From positions 3,253,786-3,317,785 of the forward strand of contig NZ_CP036339.1 of the NCBI RefSeq assembly GCF_007746075.1: a DNA stretch of 64,000 bases, written 5' to 3'. This DNA is from Lacipirellula limnantheis (GTDB taxonomy: Bacteria > Planctomycetota > Planctomycetia > Pirellulales > Lacipirellulaceae). The notes under the pieces were generated by a model that was given only the letters and a program-made list of their open reading frames with translations, was not told the DNA's origin and ran no database searches. Below, one piece after another: positions 51,772 to 60,005 of the stretch (its first letter is position 1; each line of letters opens with the position of its first letter). The translations under genes were made by a program, and so were the position numbers.

Positions 51772-54279
51772 CTAGTGATTGAACATGAATTCCCGACTGG
51801 TAAGTACGGCCCAGAACATATCCTCGAGCACGATGCGCCGCTGGTCCGCCGGCGCTTCGTTGAGCACCGGCAGCAATTGGGCCAACTCGGCGTCGGAGGG
51901 ATAGCGCGAGAGCGCCGACAGGTACAACTCCTCGACGATCCGGTAGTTCGGCGTCCCGCTGGACACGAGGGACGCCAATTTGCCGTCTTCCGCGGCGAGC
52001 TTCTTCAGAATCGTTTCGCCATTGGACAGGTGCAACGCTTGGACAAGGCTGGGCTCGTTCGATCGCTCGCACTGACAGGTGACCGTCCGCTGATGCCGGC
52101 CGAACGTGCGCAGAAACCGTGAAACGACCGCCGAGTCGTACAGCTCAATCGCCCGCGTTCCCTCTGGGTAGAAGTCGGTCTTCACGAAGTCAGCGCCCGA
52201 AAACTCGATCTCGGTGAACAGCGACGGCTCGTCGGCGACCTGTGAAATCGCGTCGAGCGCCACCTCGGCCATGAGCCGCTGCGGAAAGTAATGCGAGAAG
52301 TTGCGCGCGTCGCCGGCGCCTTCGCTCGCCGGCGTGCTGCTGCGGGCGTAGGCCGCCGACTGGAGAATCAGCCGCATGAGGGCCTTGAGGTCGTAGTCGT
52401 GTTCAACGAGGTAGTCGGCGAGCGCTGCCAGCAGCTCCTCGTTACTCGCGGGATTTGAGAGCCGCAAGTCGTCGATCGGCTCAACCAGTCCGACATTAAA
52501 GAAGTTCGCCCACACGCGGTTGGCAATCGCGCGAGCGAAGTATGGGTTGTCCGCCGCGGTGAGCCAGTCGGCCAGGTATTCGCGTCTCGCATCGCCAGAG
52601 TCGGATTCCAGCGGTTCGCCATCGAGAGGCGCCGGCGGCTGCGGAACTCCGGTGGAGGGCTGGATGAGATCGCCGCGGCTGGCCACGAACACCGTTCGCA
52701 GCCCATCGCCGTTGCGGGCGTCGCCGCCCCAACCTTTAGCCCGCACGCGGGCCAGCAAGTTCGACATGCCGTAATACTGGTCGTTGGTCCACTTCTCCAG
52801 CGGATGATTGTGGCACTTAGCGCAGCCGATCGACAGGCCCAAGAACGCCTGGCTGATATTCTCGGTCATCGTTTCGGGGTCCTGGTGCAGCGCGTAAAAG
52901 TTGGTCGCTCCGTTCTCGACGCTGCCGCCGCGGGCCAGGACGATCTGCCGGGCAAACTCGTCCCACGGCGTGTTTTCGCTCACCCGTTCGCGAATCCACC
53001 GGTAAAACGCCTTCACTGCATCGGGACGGAGCCGGTTGCCGTTGACCAGCAGCAAGTCAGACCACTGATAGGCCCAGTAATCGACAAACTCCTCGCGGTC
53101 GAGCAGCGAATCGACGAGCTTCGCCCGTTTGTCCGGCGACGCGTCCGCGAGGAACGCGCGCGTTTCGTCGGCCGTGGGCAGCTTGCCGATGGTGTCCAGA
53201 GAGACTCGCCGCAGAAACGTCGCGTCATCAACTGCCCCGGCCGGCGGCAGATTGAGCAATTGGAGTTGCTTGAGCACGAGCTCGTCGATAACGTTGTTTC
53301 GCGGGGCGTCGGAGAAGGTTTCGCGCGGCGCCTTCGCGTCGTAGGGCGAGATGACGCTAACGTTGACGATCTTGCTCGCGTACCACACGGTCAACGCGCC
53401 TGCGCCGTGGCCGATCACCTTCAGTCGGCCGTCGTCATCGACCGTGGCCACGCCTTCGTTCGTGGACGCGAACTTGGCCCACGGCGTCACGTCGCGCACC
53501 GCGCCGTTGTCGTACTTCGCCCGCACCACGATGCGCTGCTCATCGCCAGGCCGGAGCATGGCCTCGGCGGGGAACGCTTCGAGCGACTCGATCATCGCGT
53601 CCTGATCACCAGGCGCTGTAGCGCCCTCGGCAATCCATTGCGAGAGAATCTCATAGGCCGGCGACTGCTCGTCGAACTTCAGCCCGCCCTTATGAGGCAC
53701 GGCCATCGTGGGCTTGAGCAGCAAGAGGCTGCGGCCCGGGTCGGCCAGCTCGACGCGACGGCCGCGGGCGTCGCGGGTGATCGAGTGAAAATCGGCCAGC
53801 GCGTCGTAGCCGCGCAGCGAGAGCTTGAACCCACCCTTGCCAGCCAGCGCTCCGTGGCATGCGCCCGAGTTGCAACCCAGTTTTGCCAGCACCGGCTGCA
53901 CGTCGTTGCGAAAGTTGTACGGCGCCGCGTCTTGTATGCCGCGTACGGAGACCGTCGCGGTCACGGCCAGTCCGTCGATCGTGGCCGTGATTGTCGCGTC
54001 GCCGTTGCCGACGGGGATGATGAGACCTGCGTCATCCACCCTGGCCACTGCGGGATCGCTCGTGCCGAATTGCGCATCGGCCGTGCGGTCGCCGGTCATC
54101 CGGTCGACGGCCATGCTCTCCACGAGCAGTTGCTGACGAGCGTGCGCGCCGTCGAGCGTCGACGCTGGGGGGAGCACTGCGTAGCGATTCTCGTCAGCAG
54201 CCGATGCGGGGGCCGCGTTCATCGCGCCCATGCATACGACTACGGCGCTGAGGAGTAGTAAGAGTCGACGTCGAATCAT
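51772..54279 (-). CDS. DUF1549/DUF1553 protein with Big2-like N-terminal domain
   Basis: An 835-residue exported protein. The start at 54279 coincides with a signal peptide (LLLLLSAVVVCMGAMNAAPA); a longer upstream frame lacks any such signal. A Big2-like Ig domain (AVARVDDAGLIIPVGNGDAT, about 85-105) is followed by a cytochrome-like motif LAKLGCNSGACHGALAG (about 135-151). DUF1549 includes DDATFLRRVSLDTIGKLPTA and a second motif GLSIGCAKCHNHPLEKW; DUF1553 lies in the last 300 residues (NRVWANFFNVGLVEPIDDLR). It ends 37 bp before the PSC1-WD40 gene and starts 22 bp after the DUF1501 stop. Role unknown; family members co-occur with DUF1501 proteins. Confidence 0.93.
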   Translation of the reverse strand: MIRRRLLLLLSAVVVCMGAMNAAPASAADENRYAVLPPASTLDGAHARQQLLVESMAVDRMTGDRTADAQFGTSDPAVARVDDAGLIIPVGNGDATITATIDGLAVTATVSVRGIQDAAPYNFRNDVQPVLAKLGCNSGACHGALAGKGGFKLSLRGYDALADFHSITRDARGRRVELADPGRSLLLLKPTMAVPHKGGLKFDEQSPAYEILSQWIAEGATAPGDQDAMIESLEAFPAEAMLRPGDEQRIVVRAKYDNGAVRDVTPWAKFASTNEGVATVDDDGRLKVIGHGAGALTVWYASKIVNVSVISPYDAKAPRETFSDAPRNNVIDELVLKQLQLLNLPPAGAVDDATFLRRVSLDTIGKLPTADETRAFLADASPDKRAKLVDSLLDREEFVDYWAYQWSDLLLVNGNRLRPDAVKAFYRWIRERVSENTPWDEFARQIVLARGGSVENGATNFYALHQDPETMTENISQAFLGLSIGCAKCHNHPLEKWTNDQYYGMSNLLARVRAKGWGGDARNGDGLRTVFVASRGDLIQPSTGVPQPPAPLDGEPLESDSGDARREYLADWLTAADNPYFARAIANRVWANFFNVGLVEPIDDLRLSNPASNEELLAALADYLVEHDYDLKALMRLILQSAAYARSSTPASEGAGDARNFSHYFPQRLMAEVALDAISQVADEPSLFTEIEFSGADFVKTDFYPEGTRAIELYDSAVVSRFLRTFGRHQRTVTCQCERSNEPSLVQALHLSNGETILKKLAAEDGKLASLVSSGTPNYRIVEELYLSALSRYPSDAELAQLLPVLNEAPADQRRIVLEDMFWAVLTSREFMFNH

Positions 54280-54301
54280 GCCGCCTGCACTCGCAATCAG
54301 G

Positions 54302-55675
54302 TCAAAACAGTTCGTGAATCTCATGCCGGCCGAAATCGACCAGCGGGAACGGCCGCCCCGATGGCCCCGGCAACTCGGTTTCCAGGTCCAGCCCGAGGCT
54401 GTGGAAGATCGTCGCCACGAGGTCGCCCGGCTCGACCGGCCGATCCGCCGGCGCCGCGCCAATCGGATCGCTGCTGCCGACGACGCGCCCGCCCTGCACG
54501 CCGCCGCCGGCGAAGTAACACGTGAAGCACTGCGGCCAGTGGTCGCGCCCGCCCGCGGGGTTCACGCGCGGCGTGCGGCCGAACTCGGCCAGGTTGCACA
54601 CGAGCGTCCCTTCCAACATGCCGCGCTGGTCGAGGTCTTCGATCAGCGCGCTGTACGCCTGGTCGTACATCGGCGCCACGATGTTCTTCATGCCTTCGAT
54701 CGACGTGAATGGCTTTGTGCCGTGGATGTCCCACGTGATCTCGTCGAACACGGTCAGAAACGTGTTGATTGTGACGAACCGCACGCCCGCTCCGACAAGC
54801 CGTCGGGCCAGCAGGCAGCACTGGCCGAATCGGTTCATGCCGTACCGCTCGCGCACCGCGGTCGGCTCCTGCGTCAAATCGAACGCCTCGCGGGCCTCGC
54901 GGCTGGTCATTAGCCGAAACGCGGCCTGGAAGTTCTCGTCCATAAGCTGCGCGTCTTCGCTTGCTTCGAACGATTTTATATTGGCTTCGACAATCTCCCG
55001 CAGCTTGCGGCGCCGGCCGAGCCGCATGTCGTCGATCTCCGCCGGCGGCAGCAGGTCAGGCACTTGGAAGTTCGGCTGCGAGGGATCCGCCATCAGCGAG
55101 AACGGATCGTGCGCCTTGCCCAGAAACCCGCCGGCCTGTCCGTTGGGTAGGTTCCCGCCGCCGCGGCCCATCGTCTGCGGCAGCACCACGAACGGCGGTA
55201 GGTCGGTCTTTCGCCCGCGAAGGTAGCTGACTACCGAGCCGGCATGCGGCGTATTCACGCCGCCGGCGAACACACGGCCGGTTTGCACGCATTGCCACCC
55301 CGCGTCATGGACAGCCGCACCGCCGTGATGGCACGAGCGCACGAGCGAAAATTTGTCGGCAATCTTGGCGTGCCTGGGAAAGATTTCCGACACCTGGATG
55401 CCTGGCGCCACGGTCGAGATCGGTTTGAACGGCCCGCGAATCTCCGCTGGGGCGTCCGGCTTCATATCGAACGTGTCGAGCTGGCTGGGGGCCCCCAGGT
55501 TAAAGATCATGATCGCAGAGCGATCGTTGGCCGGGACCTCGTTGGCGGCGGCCCGGGCCGCGAAGTAGTCGGCGAGCGAGAACCCAATGGCACCAAGCGA
55601 GCCGACCTTCAGAAAATCACGCCGCGTCGCGCCATTGCACGTGACCGCCGAGCCCCGGCCAAGCAAATCCAACAT
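54302..55675 (-). CDS. DUF1501 protein (alkaline-phosphatase/sulfatase-like fold), Tat-type signal
   Basis: A 457-residue exported protein. TRRDFLKVGSLGAIGFSLAD (residues about 18-37) is a twin-arginine signal. The DUF1501 family motifs follow: MIFNLGAPSQLDTFDMKPDA (about 55-74), RHAKIADKFSLVRSCHHGG (about 101-119), and near the end LVCNLAEFGRTPRVNP and GRDHWPQCFTCYFAGGGVQG. The family resembles sulfatase/phosphatase folds but its activity is unknown. It is the first gene of the operon with the DUF1549/1553 and PSC1-WD40 genes, so the promoter should lie in 55676-55950. Confidence 0.93.
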   Translation of the reverse strand: MLDLLGRGSAVTCNGATRRDFLKVGSLGAIGFSLADYFAARAAANEVPANDRSAIMIFNLGAPSQLDTFDMKPDAPAEIRGPFKPISTVAPGIQVSEIFPRHAKIADKFSLVRSCHHGGAAVHDAGWQCVQTGRVFAGGVNTPHAGSVVSYLRGRKTDLPPFVVLPQTMGRGGGNLPNGQAGGFLGKAHDPFSLMADPSQPNFQVPDLLPPAEIDDMRLGRRRKLREIVEANIKSFEASEDAQLMDENFQAAFRLMTSREAREAFDLTQEPTAVRERYGMNRFGQCCLLARRLVGAGVRFVTINTFLTVFDEITWDIHGTKPFTSIEGMKNIVAPMYDQAYSALIEDLDQRGMLEGTLVCNLAEFGRTPRVNPAGGRDHWPQCFTCYFAGGGVQGGRVVGSSDPIGAAPADRPVEPGDLVATIFHSLGLDLETELPGPSGRPFPLVDFGRHEIHELF

Positions 55676-55950
55676 GCCACCAGCCCCCCACGCTCGCTCG
55701 GATAAGGATGGCCGGCGCGCCCCGCCGACCTATCCCCGAGTATACCTGATTCGCGGGGCGGAGTGGGCACATCCCGCAGTGTCGAGAACTAGCCTAGCCC
55801 TGTCGGGTGTGGCGGGGATTCCTTGAACTCCATCCGCGCAGGACTGTGCAACCACAGGAACTTGAATCTTGCATCGGGACGCGCGGAATGCGAGGTTAGA
55901 TGTCTAAGACGCCATCAAACGTTAGTTTCGTGGCCTCTTGGTCCCTCTTA

Positions 55951-57101
55951 TACGCGTTCTAATTTGAAGTAGCGCGCCTCCTCTTGCGCCCGCCCAGTTT
56001 ATCCATCATGCTATCGCAATCCCCTTTTTGAGAGGTTGCGATGGAGGTGAAGGGCCATTTGCCTCAGGCGGAACTCAAGCGTCTGGAACGCGTCGAGAAG
56101 GACGCCGACCGCGCCAAACGTCTGCGGATTGTGATTCTGGCGCAGGAGGGATGGACGGCTCCAGCCGTGGCGATGGCCGTGGGCCTGAGTCGCCGCATCT
56201 GCCAGCGATGGGTGCGTCGCTACAACGAACAAGGCCTGGCGGGCCTCAACGATCGACGCGGCCGCGAAGAGCGTTTGCCGCTGACGCCCCAACAACAGGA
56301 CGAAGTTCGTCAGCGTCTCGACGCTGGCCCCACGGCGGAAGACGACGTCTGCTCGCTGCGCGGCAAGGACGTGCAGCGGATTCTGGCGCAGGAGTTCCAT
56401 CTGCTCCGCTCTTTGGCCGGCGTGTATCACTTGCTACACCGGTTAGGCTACTCGTACCTCCGCCCTCGGCCGCGGCATCGCAAGGCGGACCCCGAAAAGC
56501 AAACGGAGTTCCTCCGTCAGTGGCCAGAACGCGTGCAAGCGATTGCCGCGGCGTATCCGACCAAACGTCTGCGGATCTACTTCCAGGACGAATCGCGGTT
56601 CGGCCAACAAGGAACGACCACGAACGTCTGGGCCAGGACCGGGTCGCGGCCGACGGCCATTCGTCAGACCGAGTATGAATATCTCTGGGTGCTGGGAGCG
56701 GTCTGCCCCGAGACGGGGCATGCCGAAGGGCTGCTCAGCCCGCAGCTCAATGCGAAGATCGTCAATGAGTTCCTCGCCCAGTTCGCTCGGACGATTCCCT
56801 CAGGCGAACATGCCGTGATGCTGTGGGACGGGGCCGGCTTTCACATCAGCCGCCAACTCCGCGTTCCCGACAACGTCACCGTCGTCACGCTGCCGGCCTA
56901 CAGTCCCGAACTCAATCCGATCGAGAATTTATGGCACTATCTCAAGAGCCACTGCTGGAGCAACCGAGCCTACGACAATTACGACGCCCTCGAACAAGCC
57001 GCCGTCGACGCCTGGACGAAAGTGGCTCTCGACGCCGAACTCATGAAAACCGTCTGTGCCGCCACTCACCTCGATCGCGCTACTTCAAATTAGAACGCGT
57101 A
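55951..57101 (+). mobile_element. IS630-family insertion sequence, copy 2 (1151 bp)
   Basis: Same length, orientation and 26-bp inverted repeats (55951-55976 and 57076-57101) as the copy at 22235-23385. Flanked by a 3-bp duplication TTA (55948-55950 and 57102-57104), where copy 1 has TAA, so the target consensus here is TWA. It sits in non-coding DNA upstream of the DUF1501 operon and could separate that operon from distal promoter elements. Confidence 0.93.
56041..57093 (+). CDS. IS630-family transposase (intact), copy 2
   Basis: A 350-residue protein identical in sequence to copy 1, with the DDE residues Asp183, Asp263 and Glu295 and the same start and stop placement inside the element. 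The ends of the element also match by eye, implying very recent transposition or gene conversion. Confidence 0.95.
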   Translation: MEVKGHLPQAELKRLERVEKDADRAKRLRIVILAQEGWTAPAVAMAVGLSRRICQRWVRRYNEQGLAGLNDRRGREERLPLTPQQQDEVRQRLDAGPTAEDDVCSLRGKDVQRILAQEFHLLRSLAGVYHLLHRLGYSYLRPRPRHRKADPEKQTEFLRQWPERVQAIAAAYPTKRLRIYFQDESRFGQQGTTTNVWARTGSRPTAIRQTEYEYLWVLGAVCPETGHAEGLLSPQLNAKIVNEFLAQFARTIPSGEHAVMLWDGAGFHISRQLRVPDNVTVVTLPAYSPELNPIENLWHYLKSHCWSNRAYDNYDALEQAAVDAWTKVALDAELMKTVCAATHLDRATSN

Positions 57102-57104
57102 TTA

Positions 57105-57502
57105 GCCCGCGACTTCTTGGAGCCATATGGAGCGCCCCAGAAGGCGCCTCAAAGCCAATTCTTGCTGCTTGCTTGCGCGCTGAGACCGACACACCGATTG
57201 ACTTATGCCCTAGCGGAATCTGCAATCAGTTGGACGATCCTCAGCCGATTCGAGGGGTGCGCAACTGCCGGCGGCAAAATCGACCTGCGTTTCGACACTT
57301 TGCTCCAAGAGTTGGCGGTGGTGAACACCGACGCGCGCAAGCCTCCGGGCGCTCGGCCTCTTAGTCGGGGCGATCTACGCAATGACGCTTGAAAGCACAG
57401 GACACGCCCTAATGTGAGACTCACGTGAGGCTGCGAACAGCCGCGTTGGCGGTTCCTCCGCTCAATCACAGTTCCGGGGCGATAACGCCGAACCTTGTCA
57501 CT
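57105..57502. other. About 400 bp without a supported gene; contains an R1 copy
   Basis: Short frames run in from the IS but have no motif. An R1 repeat fills 57278-57380. Nothing suggests that the IS interrupts a gene here: joining its flanks gives no recognisable frame. Confidence 0.5.
57278..57380 (+). repeat. R1 dispersed repeat, long copy
   Basis: The first 64 bases align without gaps to 61692-61755 with 9 mismatches counted by eye. Shared features are ATCGACCT, TTCGACACTTTGCTCCAAGA, GTGAACACC and CGCGCGCAA. The tail has TAGTCGGGGCGATCTACGC, matching the module-B part of other copies. Confidence 0.7.
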
Positions 57503-58006
57503 TTATCGTGCGGCGTCCGCAGTAGGTGCCCGTTGGCGGCCTCGATGGCTAGCCAGTAGCGCACTTACTATGTAGAGGAATCCTGGAGCGGCGAATAGGA
57601 GGAAGTACGGCCCGAGCCAAAATTGCCCGCTGCCGGCAAATATGTACAGGTGAAACAAGGCAAGGCTTACAACCGTGATCAAGCCTCCGAAAAGCTCGCG
57701 CCACCACGCTAAGGCGAATCCTAAGATTACACCGCCTGGGAAGAATAGCAGGGCGAGGGCCTCGCTTGCGGTCGGTCGGAAGTGCTCTTGGCCCCCGAAC
57801 ATGAATGCCACAAGGAGCAGTGTGCTGCCTACGCCCCATGCTCGGGCGACCCAACTGAGAATCGTTTCCGGTTTTATATTTCGGTCCTGACGAAGAATTT
57901 CAATCGCAATCCCTAGCTCGTCCTCATGGTATTCGTGCCGAACTAGGACTTCTTGCCACCGAACGTGCGAGTACACTCTCCGTGCGTGCGCATCATACTT
58001 TAGCAC
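57503..58006 (-). CDS. Small polytopic membrane protein (DUF7670-like)
   Basis: A 167-residue protein with four predicted helices: STLLLVAFMFGG (about 61-72), ALALLFFPGGVILGFALAWW (about 83-102), FGGLITVVSLALFHLYIFAG (about 106-125) and YFLLFAAPGFLYIVSALLAS (about 134-153). The pattern, including KPETILSWVARAWG before helix 1, matches small DUF7670-like membrane proteins. In relatives the chain usually starts about at the Lys-Pro; here that position has Ile (ATA) and about 43 extra residues precede it from a GTG. The start is therefore uncertain. No partner gene is adjacent. Confidence 0.6.
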   Translation of the reverse strand: MLKYDAHARRVYSHVRWQEVLVRHEYHEDELGIAIEILRQDRNIKPETILSWVARAWGVGSTLLLVAFMFGGQEHFRPTASEALALLFFPGGVILGFALAWWRELFGGLITVVSLALFHLYIFAGSGQFWLGPYFLLFAAPGFLYIVSALLASHRGRQRAPTADAAR

Positions 58007-58620
58007 GCTTAAACAAGAGGTCTCGGAAATACGAAAATTGCGCGGACAACACCATTACATGCTTAACGAGTTCGCAGTCTCAAAATGGCGAGCAGGCCAG
58101 GGTCTGTCGGCTATTGTACAGGCACAGCGCGCACCATCGCGCATGCGTTGTCGCAATCGCACACCGTGATTTTCTAGCGCCGGAGGTGCATCACCCGAAC
58201 TTCATTAACGTTCACGTTGGTGACTAATGACGAACCGTCCGAGCGCACTCCGTCGCAGCCAATGCCACGCCCTCATTTGTCACGTGGACAGAGTCAGTCC
58301 GGGGGCTTGAGAGCCTGAGCGCAGTTGCCGTCAAGGCGATACCGCAATTGCAGAAGTGTCAGCTATCTCGGGCAGTTGCGCAGTTAGCGAATCTGCTGAA
58401 GCCGGGCCAGCCGCCGCGAGTTGACCGGAGTTCCATTTGAACAAACTGTCGAGCACTGCTGTGACTTAGGATTGAAGCGAAGATAATATATCCTAAGTAT
58501 CCGCAAATGGTTCGCATAGACTGTCCATTCCAGAACCGTCAATTTGCAGTGTTTTGGGCCGCTGCTAAGATGAATCCCCCGGAATGCCATGCTTGCCAAC
58601 GCTATTTTCGAGGTCGGCTA
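58007..58620. other. About 610 bp without a supported gene
   Basis: Divergent promoter region for the membrane protein (-) and a PEP-CTERM gene (+). The open frame from 58507 lies in the next gene's frame but its first 38 codons precede the signal peptide and lack a ribosome-binding site. No repeat or strong hairpin was noticed. Confidence 0.45.
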
Positions 58621-59553
58621 ATGCAACGATCAGCAAAGTTCATCCGAACGTCTGCCAAGCATTATTTCATCGTCGTCGGCATCCTGTTTCTGACGGGACG
58701 AGTAGCTTACGCTGGAGTCTTTCCGAACTCCGACAATATCTACGGAGTTTCGGCGCCCGATCCGTTTTATGTCCAAGACGGCGATCGCTATATGTGGCTG
58801 TACGGCACGGAGTCGAGTGGAATCGTGGTGAATGGGGGCCTTATCGAGAAACCAACCGGCCTCGCTCGATCACCAATCCGACTACTCAACCAGGCGACAG
58901 CGGTCGTTAATGACGGTGTCCTACGCGACGTTGTCCAACGAAGTGCTTCTCATGTTTTTCATCTCGAAGATCACAGTCACCTGACAGTCAACGGGGGCGT
59001 CTTCCTCGATACCAGCACATCCGGAGAGCTTCTCTACGCAAGCAACAATTCGCACGCCACGATCAACGGCGGCTCTTTCACCGCCACACGCAGTGCCGTT
59101 CTCAGGACATGGTTCAATGGTTCAATCACAGTCAACGGTGGGAATTTCACAGCGGACGATGATGGCGCGCTTGAACATCGCGGTGGCGGCAACGTTCGAA
59201 TCAATGGTGGCGTCTTCCGAAGCTCGCGGTATGCCTTATTGGTCGCGCAAGTTGGAGGAATCTTGGAGATCCATGGTGGAGAGTTCGACTCACCGCTCGG
59301 GTTGCAGCAAAGGACGGGAGTCATTGAATGGTATGCTAGACAGGCATGGGTGGATGGGCGTCAACTAGAGCCCGGCGATATCCTTGATGGTGACGGCTCA
59401 CTAAGATTGACGTTCCCAGATGGAAACACCCAAACGATTCCGTTCCTGCGCACCGGGGGTGTTATGCGGTTCATTGCCGTACCAGAGCCCTCTGCGGCCA
59501 TGCTATCGTCGCTTTTGATCTTTGGGATCGCTTCCCGACGACGTTCGTGCTAG
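58621..59553 (+). CDS. PEP-CTERM protein with beta-helix-like NGG repeats
   Basis: A 310-residue exported protein. The ATG at 58621 has GAGG upstream and is followed by a signal peptide (YFIVVGILFLTGRVAYAG). The body has repeated short strands ending in a turn with Asn/His-Gly-Gly: LTVNGGVF, ATINGGSF, ITVNGGNF, VRINGGVF, LEIHGGEF, at about 23-26 residue spacing, predicting a right-handed beta-helix. The end is VPEPSAAMLSSLLIFGIASR and a basic tail, a PEP-CTERM anchor. Probably a surface-associated carbohydrate-related or structural protein; no catalytic motif is seen. Confidence 0.85.
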   Translation: MQRSAKFIRTSAKHYFIVVGILFLTGRVAYAGVFPNSDNIYGVSAPDPFYVQDGDRYMWLYGTESSGIVVNGGLIEKPTGLARSPIRLLNQATAVVNDGVLRDVVQRSASHVFHLEDHSHLTVNGGVFLDTSTSGELLYASNNSHATINGGSFTATRSAVLRTWFNGSITVNGGNFTADDDGALEHRGGGNVRINGGVFRSSRYALLVAQVGGILEIHGGEFDSPLGLQQRTGVIEWYARQAWVDGRQLEPGDILDGDGSLRLTFPDGNTQTIPFLRTGGVMRFIAVPEPSAAMLSSLLIFGIASRRRSC

Positions 59554-60005
59554 ACGCTCTTTGCGTTGGGCGCCGAGCCTACGATGACGTAGGCGAGTGC
59601 ACATTCGCGCGTGGCGCCACATCGTCGTCCCGGGGCGTCTCCATCCCTTGCTCGCCCACACGGCCCTTCGGGACATTATGGGCATGAACCTCCGCGCGCA
59701 AGCGAACAAGGCCTCAGCCGACGGTCGGGGAGACCAGTACGGGAGCGACCACGACGATCGCCCAAGCCAAGCTCTCCTTAGTTGTTGGACTGCGATGCAG
59801 CATACTGGGGTTCGCATCGACCACGGTGGTCCTTGACGGTTCCTTTTCGCTGGCAGGCCTCGGCATATTTGACCGCCGCGTCGCTGGCACATATCGTCGT
59901 CTACAAGGGGCGTTAGCGAAGGTTGGCAGTGATCGGGCGCCGCGGAAACGGTGCACTGTGCCGTGGCAGCGCATAGCAAGCGATCCATAAGAAATGGAAT
60001 GACCA
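59554..60005. other. About 450 bp without a supported gene; contains an R1 copy
   Basis: A minus-strand frame at 59714-59974 includes a hydrophobic stretch (LAWAIVVVAPVLVSPTVG) but has no supported start. R1 material lies at 59681-59736. The right end carries the start region of the next gene. Confidence 0.45.
59681..59736 (+). repeat. R1 dispersed repeat copy
   Basis: GCATGAACCTCCGCGCGCAA followed by GCCTCAGCCGACGGTCGGGG and AGACC. Shares the GTGAAC-like core, CGCGCGCAAGC and the GGTCGGGG part with other copies. CCGAC and GTCGG can pair. Confidence 0.5.

Noticed and set aside
52804..54258. 484-codon plus-strand frame opposite the DUF1549/1553 gene
   Set aside because: Arg/Val/His-rich without motifs; antisense to a well-supported gene.
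55897..55925. A third R2 copy suggested by GCCATCAAACG near 55909
   Set aside because: Only about 11 bases match and the rest does not align, so it is probably chance.
59714..59974. Minus-strand frame ending in a hydrophobic stretch
   Set aside because: No ribosome-binding site, Arg/Pro-rich first half and overlap with R1; too weak to call a gene.
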